From positions 1-64,000 of the forward strand of contig JAFIFX010000010.1 in NCBI GenBank assembly GCA_020831805.1: a DNA stretch of 64,000 nt, given 5' to 3'. Position numbers and translations under genes: made by a program. The notes under the pieces were generated by a model, which worked only from the letters and a program-made list of their open reading frames with translations, was not told the origin of the DNA and searched no databases. Numbering within the stretch: position 1 is the stretch's first letter; every line of letters begins with the position of its first letter. The stretch is from Planctomycetota bacterium (GTDB lineage Bacteria > Planctomycetota > Phycisphaerae > Phycisphaerales > UBA1924). Positions 52,944 through 59,359 of this stretch are shown here, piece after piece.

Positions 52944-53133
52944 GGCCCGCGATTCGCCCGGATGTGGGGATTTTTTGGAAAGATCGTTCCCCGGTCAAAA
53001 TCGCGATGAGATCACGCAACCATCAGGCCGACACGGCGTATTGACTGCTGTCCAAAGGCGAGGGGCATCACGCCCAACCCGGCAGCGATTCCGCCGGCCG
53101 CCTCGGAACACATCTGAAACCGACCCCCACGAG

Positions 53134-53175
53134 ACTCGGCGCTCGACCTTTGTGTTGGGCGCCGGGTTTATTTTT
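53134..53175 (+). terminator. Intrinsic terminator
   Basis: ACTCGGCGCTC / GGGCGCCGGGT, an 11-bp stem with two G-U pairs and a 12-nt loop, followed by TTATTTTT. Confidence 0.8.
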
Positions 53176-53265
53176 GCCCCGGCCATAAGGCGGCCACAAT
53201 CCGGCCAGAGCAGGGTGCGGAAGAACACCGGGGTGGATATCCGGTGAATTTTTCGAAAAGGGGGT

Positions 53266-53292
53266 TGCAGTTTTTCCCTGTCCGATAAACTG
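53266..53292 (+). promoter_or_regulatory. Promoter of the 53398 gene
   Basis: TTGCAG - 15 nt - TAAACT. The spacer is short. The leader is about 100 nt, with AAGGAGAGG before the ATG. Confidence 0.45.
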
Positions 53293-53397
53293 GGGGTGTC
53301 TCATGGGGTGGATTGCTTCGTCCCATGCTCTGTCTTGCGGGCTTGTGAGAGGGCCCGTTTCAGCACACTGAGAGATCAAGAAGAAGGAGAGGAAAAC

Positions 53398-54012
53398 ATG
53401 TTGCAACAGATGCTTGTGGCGGGGGCCGGGGCGGCCATCCTGTCGGTGACCGCGTCCGGCCAGGTGATCTTCGGGAACTACCCGCCGAGTAACGACGGCA
53501 CGCAGTCCGCCGCGCTCGGTGAGTTGCGTCAGAAGTCGTTCCGCTTCACGATGGGCGCCGATTCGCTCGGCGCGGGCGATCTGATGTTGCGGCTGCGGAA
53601 CTTCGAGGCCACCGACCAGGTGATCGTCGAACTGCGCGACTTCACCGGGAGCAATCTCGCCCCGGGCACGAACACGCTTTTGAACTTCAACGCGCCGACC
53701 GGCGGCGGGGCGGACATCGCCGACTATCTGTTCACGCCGGACGGGTCGTTCACGCTGCAGGCCAACGCCACCTACTGGCTGGTGGTCAGCGGCGGGGCGG
53801 GGACCTCGTTCGACTGGATGGCCTCCAGCCCCGGCATCGCGCCGACCGGCCTGGCCACCTTCGGATCGACCTCGTTCACGACCAACGCGGGCGGCACCTG
53901 GACGAACTCGGGCATCATCAATACCTTCGAGTTCCGCGTGATCCCCACGCCGGGCGTGCTGGCGATGGCCGGGGCGGCCGGGCTGATCGCGGGTCGGCGT
54001 CGGCGCGGGTAA
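53398..54012 (+). CDS. Choice-of-anchor-R-like secreted protein with PTPG/RRRR tail
   Basis: A 204-aa secreted protein. Signal peptide 'MLVAGAGAAILSVTASGQ'; body with 'SFTLQANATYWLVVSGGAGTSFDWMASS', homologous in layout to the 30912 product. The tail 'VIPTPGVLAMAGAAGLIAGRRRRG' is a PEP-CTERM-like sorting signal in the 'PTPG' form. It probably passes to the cell surface by an exosortase-type route, but no exosortase gene is in the window. The strong AAGGAGAGG supports ATG 53398. Terminator at 54050. Confidence 0.82.
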   Translation: MLQQMLVAGAGAAILSVTASGQVIFGNYPPSNDGTQSAALGELRQKSFRFTMGADSLGAGDLMLRLRNFEATDQVIVELRDFTGSNLAPGTNTLLNFNAPTGGGADIADYLFTPDGSFTLQANATYWLVVSGGAGTSFDWMASSPGIAPTGLATFGSTSFTTNAGGTWTNSGIINTFEFRVIPTPGVLAMAGAAGLIAGRRRRG

Positions 54013-54049
54013 GTACGGACCGTTTCACTTCTTTATTCGAGCGTTCCAT

Positions 54050-54077
54050 ACCCCGGTCGAACGGGGTTTTTCTTTTT
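54050..54077 (+). terminator. Intrinsic terminator
   Basis: ACCCCG-GTCGAA-CGGGGT followed by TTTTCTTTTT. Confidence 0.85.
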
Positions 54078-54085
54078 CTGCAATC

Positions 54086-54193
54086 CACAGGCCTGTGACT
54101 GCAACACAAGTTTGTGGACGAAAAACACAGATCTGTGGATTCATGCCGATCAAGCAGTGCTTTCGCCTTGGTGCATCCACAGATCTGTGTTTT
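54086..54193. repeat. Array of four CACA(N4)TGTG palindromes
   Basis: CACAGGCCTGTG (54086-54097), CACAAGTTTGTG (54105-54116), CACAGATCTGTG (54126-54137) and CACAGATCTGTG (54178-54189). Centre spacings are 19, 21 and 52 bp, close to whole helical turns. The last two are the cores of a perfect 19-bp inverted repeat (54122-54140 and 54175-54193). The array lies between a terminator and the promoter of the prepilin-like operon, fitting an operator array for a dimeric regulator. Confidence 0.7.
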
Positions 54194-54228
54194 CCGCACA
54201 TCTGCGGCGTTCTTTGATCAAATGATGG

Positions 54229-54256
54229 TTGACCCCCACCCCCCCCATGGTACTTT
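54229..54256 (+). promoter_or_regulatory. Promoter of the prepilin-like operon
   Basis: TTGACC - 16 nt - TACTTT, about 56 nt of leader before ATG 54319, just downstream of the palindrome array. Confidence 0.65.
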
Positions 54257-54318
54257 ATGGCTGCGGTGTGTTTTTCCGCACTTCGGATTCGCCGCCATCG
54301 CGGCACGGAGGAAACGGC

Positions 54319-55005
54319 ATGGCCAGGCACCGACGCGGATTCTCGATGATTGAGCTGATGGTCTCGATCGGGGTCCTGTCGATTCTCGTGGGGCTGATGC
54401 TGCCGGCGCTCAGCGGCTCGCTGTCCAGGGCGAAACTCACGGCCGACATGGTGCGGATGCGTGACGCGGCGAACATGATCGGTGTGTACACGGCGGACTA
54501 TCGAGGCGTATATCCGATCTCGGATCTCTCGCCCGGCATCTACAAGATCGGAAAATACTGGCTCCGCCCGATGCTCGCGGGCGGATATTATGGCGACATC
54601 CGCGAGATCGACAACTATTCTGATGCCGCCGGTTCTGACCCGAGCGTGATGATGTCCGCCGCGATGGCGTACGATTGGCGTCGGATGATTCCCGGGCAGA
54701 CCGTGGATGCTTCTCGGCAATATCCGAGGCCGGTGCGCACCGATCAGGTCGTGTTTCCGTCACTTAAAGGCCTCGTGTTTCGGGCCATGTCCGACGGGCC
54801 GCCCAGGTCGCTGCGGTTTCCCACAGAGATCCAGATGTTCTGCTGCACGCAGGAACTGTGGGAGTTCCCGGTGGCGAACGCCGACGCCTCCGCGGTTTCT
54901 GGTCACTGGCGGTTCTTCAACGGCGGTCGCCCGTTGCACCTTGAGAACGATGTTGGCATGCCCGTTCTCTCGACCTGGTCGGGAGTGCGGGGGGTTGACC
55001 GATAA
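54319..55005 (+). CDS. Prepilin-type N-terminal cleavage/methylation protein
   Basis: A 228-aa pseudopilin-like protein. 'MARHRRGFSMIELMVSIGVLSILVGLMLPALSG' is an intact class III signal: basic leader, Gly at -1, Phe at +1, Glu at +5 and a hydrophobic helix. The C-terminal domain ('YTADYRGVYPISDLSPG', 'MFCCTQELWEFPV', 'LHLENDVGMPVLSTW') fits the planctomycete DUF1559/H-X9-DG type only loosely. It is secreted or assembled by type II secretion/pilus machinery. First gene of an apparent operon with a Cys-rich protein, a membrane-anchored protein and a MauE-like protein. GGAGG is 7 nt before the ATG. Confidence 0.85.
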   Translation: MARHRRGFSMIELMVSIGVLSILVGLMLPALSGSLSRAKLTADMVRMRDAANMIGVYTADYRGVYPISDLSPGIYKIGKYWLRPMLAGGYYGDIREIDNYSDAAGSDPSVMMSAAMAYDWRRMIPGQTVDASRQYPRPVRTDQVVFPSLKGLVFRAMSDGPPRSLRFPTEIQMFCCTQELWEFPVANADASAVSGHWRFFNGGRPLHLENDVGMPVLSTWSGVRGVDR

Positions 55006-55028
55006 CACAGGATTCTGGAGATTTGACA

Positions 55029-55448
55029 ATGAAAGCGCAAAGCATTATCGCGTTCCTGGCTCTCTTCTCGCTCACAGTATCGCTTCTCGCTCAGGTGGTC
55101 TCGCCCTGCTGCACTCCGGTCCATTCTTTCCCCCCGCCGCCGGGTGGCGGGGAACCGTGCTCCGGCTCTGAAACGGTGGTGTGCGAAGAAGCCCCGGCTT
55201 TCTCTCTGGAGGGAAACGAGGTCGGATCATTGAAATACGCTCGGTGCTACACATGGTCAACAGGTACCGGGAGTTTCGTTCAGGACGACTGCGCGTTTGA
55301 TCCTGATCCCAACTGGACATATGTCGGAAACATGGGTAACGGGGTTTGCTGCTACATTGACACGCAACTCGTTTCTCCTCCGACTTATACCTACAGAGGG
55401 TTTAAGATCCGCTCTTGTGTCACAGAGTGTGAAAGTGTGAAAAGGTGA
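55029..55448 (+). CDS. Small Cys-rich secreted protein
   Basis: A 139-aa protein with signal peptide 'IIAFLALFSLTVSLLAQ' and ten cysteines in the mature part, including two CC pairs ('SPCCTP', 'GVCCYI'). No family recognised. The cysteines probably form disulfides, which fits a MauE-like redox-associated membrane protein two genes downstream. Lower GC than the surroundings. 23 bp after the prepilin-like gene. Confidence 0.65.
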   Translation: MKAQSIIAFLALFSLTVSLLAQVVSPCCTPVHSFPPPPGGGEPCSGSETVVCEEAPAFSLEGNEVGSLKYARCYTWSTGTGSFVQDDCAFDPDPNWTYVGNMGNGVCCYIDTQLVSPPTYTYRGFKIRSCVTECESVKR

Positions 55449-55455
55449 TTAGTTT

Positions 55456-56340
55456 ATGATTGGCAATTTTTGTAGACTGCTCTGCTGTGTGATGGCGATG
55501 CTCTCCTGCAGTGCGGCAGAGGGGTCCGTTCAAGCCTTTCTGCAGGCGAGTCGCTCGTGGTTGCCGGACGGGCCGGTCATCATGACCCGCGAAGCGGTCG
55601 GAGAAGCGATCGGCTTGGCCTATGCCGGGTATGACCCGACGACCGGCCCCTGGTTCATGGCCGGTCCGATGGTCAGCGGCGGACGCGACGCGTCCGGACG
55701 GAGCTATCTCATCAAAGCCGGGCAAGATGAGATCATTACGCCGGTGCACGAACCGCTCCCCTATCACATCGGAACGCTTCTTCCTGTCGCGATACTCGCC
55801 TCGATGCATGAACGCCCGGGCATCATCACCGAAGCGGTTCAAAGAGATGGTTCCTGGCTCGTGACCTATCGGGTGACGATGGACCGGACGAAATCGCCGC
55901 CCGTCACAAAGCAGTTTGTTGCGCAGTTTGATGCCGCGAGTGGACGCATGCGCAGTCATGAGCGAAGTGATGCCGAAGACCGACAGCGCGTTGAGTTTGA
56001 CCTCTCAAACCCCCGTTTGGAGCGGATGATCGACCGTGATGGCGGACCCCAGCACAAGGTGTCGCTGGAATCCGATGTCACCGCTGCATCATTCACCCCC
56101 GAAGCGATCCGTGCCCGGATGAAGGCCGCTGACATCGCGATCCAGCAGAAGTCTGCGGCGGTTCTTGCCGGCTATGTGGAGGATGGCGAGGGCAACTGGT
56201 CCCCGCCCAGCCGTGAACAGGAGACAATCCCGTACGCGGGCAACGCGGTGAAGCGGTTCCGTATCCCGCTGATTTTGCTGGGGGTCGTTCTTGCTGGCGT
56301 CGCGGCGATCGAGTTGTTCAGGCGGCGTGGGGCAGCATGA
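55456..56340 (+). CDS. Hypothetical secreted protein with C-terminal membrane anchor
   Basis: A 294-aa protein. Signal peptide 'CRLLCCVMAMLSCSAAEGS'; soluble middle with no recognised motif; a C-terminal helix 'IPLILLGVVLAGVAAIELF' followed by 'RRRGAA', so it is membrane-tethered at its end. That helix plus a basic cluster is similar in form to a sorting signal, but without the 'PTPG' motif. It overlaps the next gene by ATGA. Part of the prepilin-like operon. Confidence 0.65.
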   Translation: MIGNFCRLLCCVMAMLSCSAAEGSVQAFLQASRSWLPDGPVIMTREAVGEAIGLAYAGYDPTTGPWFMAGPMVSGGRDASGRSYLIKAGQDEIITPVHEPLPYHIGTLLPVAILASMHERPGIITEAVQRDGSWLVTYRVTMDRTKSPPVTKQFVAQFDAASGRMRSHERSDAEDRQRVEFDLSNPRLERMIDRDGGPQHKVSLESDVTAASFTPEAIRARMKAADIAIQQKSAAVLAGYVEDGEGNWSPPSREQETIPYAGNAVKRFRIPLILLGVVLAGVAAIELFRRRGAA

Positions 56341-56909
56341 ATCGGTTGTGGGCGTCTGCCATCGCCTTGCGGCTCATGAAAGTGGTCTTGGCGGCCTCTG
56401 GTCTGGTTGTCCTGTGGCTCGGTCTGGCCAAGCTCGACGATGCGGGAGCTTTTGTGGCCGTGGTCGAATCGCACGGGCTGGTGCCCGCCGACGCCGTTCA
56501 GCCGCTGTCTTCGCTGTTTATCGCGATTGAGATATTCTGCGGCGCTTTGATACTGTGGTGCTCCCTCGGTGCGGCATCCCGCGCATCGTGGGGCGCTGCG
56601 GCGTTGACGGCCCTTTGCCTGAGTATGACCGCGTACGCCATGATGCTCGTCGTCCGTCCGCCCCCCGAAGCGGTCCCGTGCGGGTGTGCGGGCGGGGGTG
56701 CGCTGGTCGAGTCGTGGGCGCCAATCATGGCCCGCAACGCGTGGCTGACGACCGGCGCGGCGGTGCTGACGCTTTGCTTTGTCGGGCTCGGTCGAGCAAA
56801 GCTGGGCCGCGACTCGGATACTCAGGGCGCGGCCGGGGCGCTGATCGGGTTGCCGTCCGCGTCGCGGTTGGAAAAGTCCAGTTCGGTGTCCGGGTCGAGG
56901 ACCTCGTAG
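56337..56909 (+). CDS. MauE/DoxX-like membrane protein
   Basis: A 190-aa protein with four hydrophobic helices ('VVLAASGLVVLWLGLAKL', 'LSSLFIAIEIFCGALILWC', 'AALTALCLSMTAYAMMLVV', 'AWLTTGAAVLTLCFVGLG'). 'GLAKLDDAGAFVAVVESHGLVP' and 'PCGCAGGGALVESWAPIMARNAW' match the MauE pattern, in which a 'CGC' pair and an 'RN' follow. MauE proteins are linked to periplasmic disulfide formation in partner proteins. Here the partner could be the Cys-rich product of 55029. The last about 30 residues overlap the convergent CusF-like gene and look like shadow coding, so the C-terminal end is uncertain. Confidence 0.75.
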   Translation: MNRLWASAIALRLMKVVLAASGLVVLWLGLAKLDDAGAFVAVVESHGLVPADAVQPLSSLFIAIEIFCGALILWCSLGAASRASWGAAALTALCLSMTAYAMMLVVRPPPEAVPCGCAGGGALVESWAPIMARNAWLTTGAAVLTLCFVGLGRAKLGRDSDTQGAAGALIGLPSASRLEKSSSVSGSRTS

Positions 56910-57328
56910 CGGGTGATGAACCAGCTCGGGCTGGTGCGCCAGCGGACGGTGAAGTCGAAGGCGACGATGTCGCCGACGCTCATGCCGGACAGGTCCAGGC
57001 CGTCGGCGACGGGGAAGGGCATGACCATGGCGGCCATGCCGGGCACGCCGCGGGCGTTGACGCCGATCTCGCCGTCGCGGTTGAGGAAGTGGGGGATGTG
57101 CTCGTGCTGGATGCGCAGCTCGCTGGCGGGGTTGCCGGGCTGGGGCATCGAGATGACGACGCCGCGGATGTCGGTGTAGACGTCCTCGCGGACGATCTCA
57201 GAGCCGAGGGGGTCCGACGCGGCGGGCGGCTCGGGCGCGTCGCGGGAGCAGGCGGGCACCAACGCAACGACGCCCGCGGCCGCGACGAGCGCGAGCAGCG
57301 GGCGTTGGATGGAGTTCAAGTCAGGCAC
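56822..57328 (-). CDS. CusF-like copper-binding lipoprotein
   Basis: A 168-aa lipoprotein. 'LLALVAAAGVVALVPACS' is a signal with a lipobox-like Cys. The domain 'VYTDIRGVVISMPQPGNPASELRIQHEHIPHFLNRDGE...GMAAMVMPFPVADGLDLSGMSVGDIVAFDFTV' follows the copper-binding CusF/SCO1-partner pattern ('RG.V.....l.I.HE.IP......M.MpF.V.d...l..l..GD.V.F.l.V'). It is probably a periplasmic copper chaperone. GTG start with GAAGGG about 6 nt upstream. It converges on the MauE-like gene with an 88-bp overlap. Confidence 0.72.
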   Translation of the reverse strand: MPDLNSIQRPLLALVAAAGVVALVPACSRDAPEPPAASDPLGSEIVREDVYTDIRGVVISMPQPGNPASELRIQHEHIPHFLNRDGEIGVNARGVPGMAAMVMPFPVADGLDLSGMSVGDIVAFDFTVRWRTSPSWFITRYEVLDPDTELDFSNRDADGNPISAPAAP

Positions 57329-57347
57329 GGCGCACCCTTCCGGGGCT

Positions 57348-57665
57348 TTACGCCTTCTCGACCTTGAGGTACTGCTCGACGGAGGCGAGGTCGGGGCTGA
57401 TGTCGAAGGTGAAGGGCATGGTCCACGAGGCGCCCTGCTCGCAGCGCGCGATGCGGGCGGCCTTCTCGCGGGAGTGCCACATCCGGTTGCCGCGGATGTA
57501 GGAGTTCATGCGCCGGCGCCGGAGCATCTGGGCGCGGGCGAGGCCGCGCTTGATGTCGGGGTCGCGGCGCATGAGCCGGACGATGGTGTCGCGGGCGCCC
57601 TTGTTGTTGGGCACGCGCTCCACGGTGCAGGTAACGGTCTGGCCGGCGTTCAGGGTGTCGATCAT
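57348..57665 (-). CDS. Conserved-looking hypothetical protein
   Basis: A 105-aa basic cytoplasmic protein ('TVTCTVERVPNNKGARDTIVRLMRRDPDIKRGLARAQMLRRRRMNSYIRGNRMW'). The beta-strand start and Arg-rich core could bind nucleic acid. I do not recognise it. ATG 57665 has GGAG upstream and is preferred over the track start at 57704. It lies 19 bp upstream of the CusF-like gene on the same strand and is divergent from the MEMO gene. Confidence 0.6.
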   Translation of the reverse strand: MIDTLNAGQTVTCTVERVPNNKGARDTIVRLMRRDPDIKRGLARAQMLRRRRMNSYIRGNRMWHSREKAARIARCEQGASWTMPFTFDISPDLASVEQYLKVEKA

Positions 57666-57830
57666 GGCCCACTCCCGGCCCGCGCTGTTCGCGGGCCCTG
57701 GCAAGGTTCAAAGCGTTCATTCCCCATCATCGCTACGGCCACCCAGCCGGACGCGTCGGGCCCAAAGTCTACGCATGCAAAGGATCGGGTCCACCGGTCC
57801 ACCTAGAGTTGGGGCCACGGAGGACGCACG

Positions 57831-59210
57831 ATGGACGCCATACCAGGACAGAACCCGAACCAGCCCCCGGCCCCCAAGTTCGATGGGTCGGCCCCCAACC
57901 AGAACAAGCCCAAGCTCCGCAAAGTGAGGGGTTTCCCGTTCCCGGTGCAGACCCCCGACGGGGAGCAGCAGGTGCTCCTGGGTCTGGCCGACGCCCAGCA
58001 GATCTCTCAGAAGATGGTGGTGACCCAGCCAGCGTTCCAGGCGGTGCTGCCGCTGATGGACGGCAGCCGGGACATCGACCAGATCGTCGCGGAGGTGGGG
58101 CGTGGGCTCCAGCGGCCGATGCTCGAGCAGTTTGTGGCCCAGCTCGACGACGCGGCCCTGATCGTCGGTCCCAAGCACGAGGCCATGCTCGCCGAGCTGC
58201 GGGAGAACTTCGACAAGTCCGACCACCTGCCGCCGGGCTCGACCGCCCAGGTCGCCGACGCCCTGGTCATGCAGGAGTTCGGGCAGGAGGCCACGGAGGA
58301 GCAGAAGGCCGAGCACGGCCCGGCCAAGCTGCGCGAGATGATGGACAAGTGGATCGACGCGGCCCTGGAGAAGGTGGAAAGCCCCGCCTTCAACGCGTTG
58401 CCCAAGGCCATCGTCGCGCCGCACCTGGATTATCCCCGCGGGTGGTACAACTACGCCCAGGTCTACGGGCGGATGCGTGTGGTTGACCGGCCGGACCGGG
58501 TGGTGATCCTCGGGACGAACCACTTCGGCCAGGCCACCGGCGTGTGCGGCTGTGATAAAGGATTCGCCTCGCCGCTGGGGATCTGCCCGGTGGATGCCGA
58601 GCTGGTCGAGAAGCTCCGCGGCCGGCTGGGGGACAAGGCCGAGGCGCTCTTCCGGGATCGGTTCGACCACGAGAACGAGCACTCGATCGAGTTCCACATC
58701 CCCTGGATCCAGCATGTGCTGGGGGCGGACGAAGCGGGAAACTTCCCCAAAGTGTTCGCCGCGTTGGTGCATGACCCGATCGTGAACAACGGCGAGTCGT
58801 ACGACGGGCAGGGCCTGGACCTGGACCCGTTCGTCGAGGCGCTCAAGGCGACCCTGGACGAGTTGGGTGGGACCACCCTGGTCGTGTCCTCCGCGGACCT
58901 GTCCCATGTGGGCCCGTCCTTCGGGGATCAGCAGCGGCTCAACGGCGAGGAGGGCCCCGGCGCGGAGTTCCGCGCCAAGGTGGCCGGCCACGACCGGGAG
59001 ATGCTCCAGATGGTCACCGAGAAGCGGATGGAGGACCTGATCGGCTCGCTGGCGTGGCAGCAGAATCCCACGCGGTGGTGCTCGATCGGCAACATGACGG
59101 CGACGATCCGGGTGGTCGATCCCGAGCGGGTCGAGTTGCTCAACTATGCCGCCGCGATGGACCCGGAGGGCACGACCTTCGTGTCCTCGGCGGCGATGGC
59201 GATGTGGTGA
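57831..59210 (+). CDS. MEMO-family (AmmeMemoRadiSam system protein B) with PqqD-like N-terminal extension
   Basis: A 459-aa protein. The C-terminal about 285 residues are MEMO: 'IVAPHLDYPRGWYNYAQVYG', 'VVILGTNHFG', 'HENEHSIEFHIPWIQHVLG', 'LVVSSADLSHVGPSFG' and 'RWCSIGNMTATIRV'. The family is related to class III extradiol dioxygenases. Residues about 40-130 form an extra domain ('LADAQQISQKMVVTQPAFQAVLPLMDGSRDIDQIVAEVGRGLQRPMLEQFVAQLDDAALI') that resembles PqqD-like peptide-recognition modules ('DGsrdi..Iv......v...v..ld.agLi'). The usual partners (AMMECR1 domain, radical SAM) are not in the window. GGAGG is 7 nt before the ATG. Confidence 0.85.
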   Translation: MDAIPGQNPNQPPAPKFDGSAPNQNKPKLRKVRGFPFPVQTPDGEQQVLLGLADAQQISQKMVVTQPAFQAVLPLMDGSRDIDQIVAEVGRGLQRPMLEQFVAQLDDAALIVGPKHEAMLAELRENFDKSDHLPPGSTAQVADALVMQEFGQEATEEQKAEHGPAKLREMMDKWIDAALEKVESPAFNALPKAIVAPHLDYPRGWYNYAQVYGRMRVVDRPDRVVILGTNHFGQATGVCGCDKGFASPLGICPVDAELVEKLRGRLGDKAEALFRDRFDHENEHSIEFHIPWIQHVLGADEAGNFPKVFAALVHDPIVNNGESYDGQGLDLDPFVEALKATLDELGGTTLVVSSADLSHVGPSFGDQQRLNGEEGPGAEFRAKVAGHDREMLQMVTEKRMEDLIGSLAWQQNPTRWCSIGNMTATIRVVDPERVELLNYAAAMDPEGTTFVSSAAMAMW

Positions 59211-59359
59211 TCCCGCCTGTGTCACAGGACTGTCACGGGCCCGGCGTGCGCCGGAACCGGGGCGGCCGCGGGTCGTACCGTTGGCGGCGGGTTCGGGTAG
59301 GATCCGCTCCCCCTTCCGGGTGTTTCCCGGGCGGATGAGGACAAACGAAGGAGCAGCCT

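Larger units (their letters stand above)
52944..53397 (+). ncRNA. 454-bp intergenic region with candidate structured RNA
   Basis: No credible ORF. Between about 53060 and 53115, GGGC-ATCAC-GCCC and CCGGC-AGCGATTCC-GCCGG form two hairpins enclosed by a short CGAGG/CCTCG pairing, and a strong terminator ends at 53175. This could be a small RNA of about 120-170 nt or a structured 3' region of the glycosylase transcript. The promoter side is not convincing (TTGGAA at 52975 with a weak -10). The remaining 3' part carries the promoter and leader of the 53398 gene. Confidence 0.35.

Noticed and set aside
54086-54193. CRISPR-like repeat array
   Set aside because: The repeats are short, palindromic, spaced 19-52 bp and not identical. 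There are no spacers of constant length and no cas genes.
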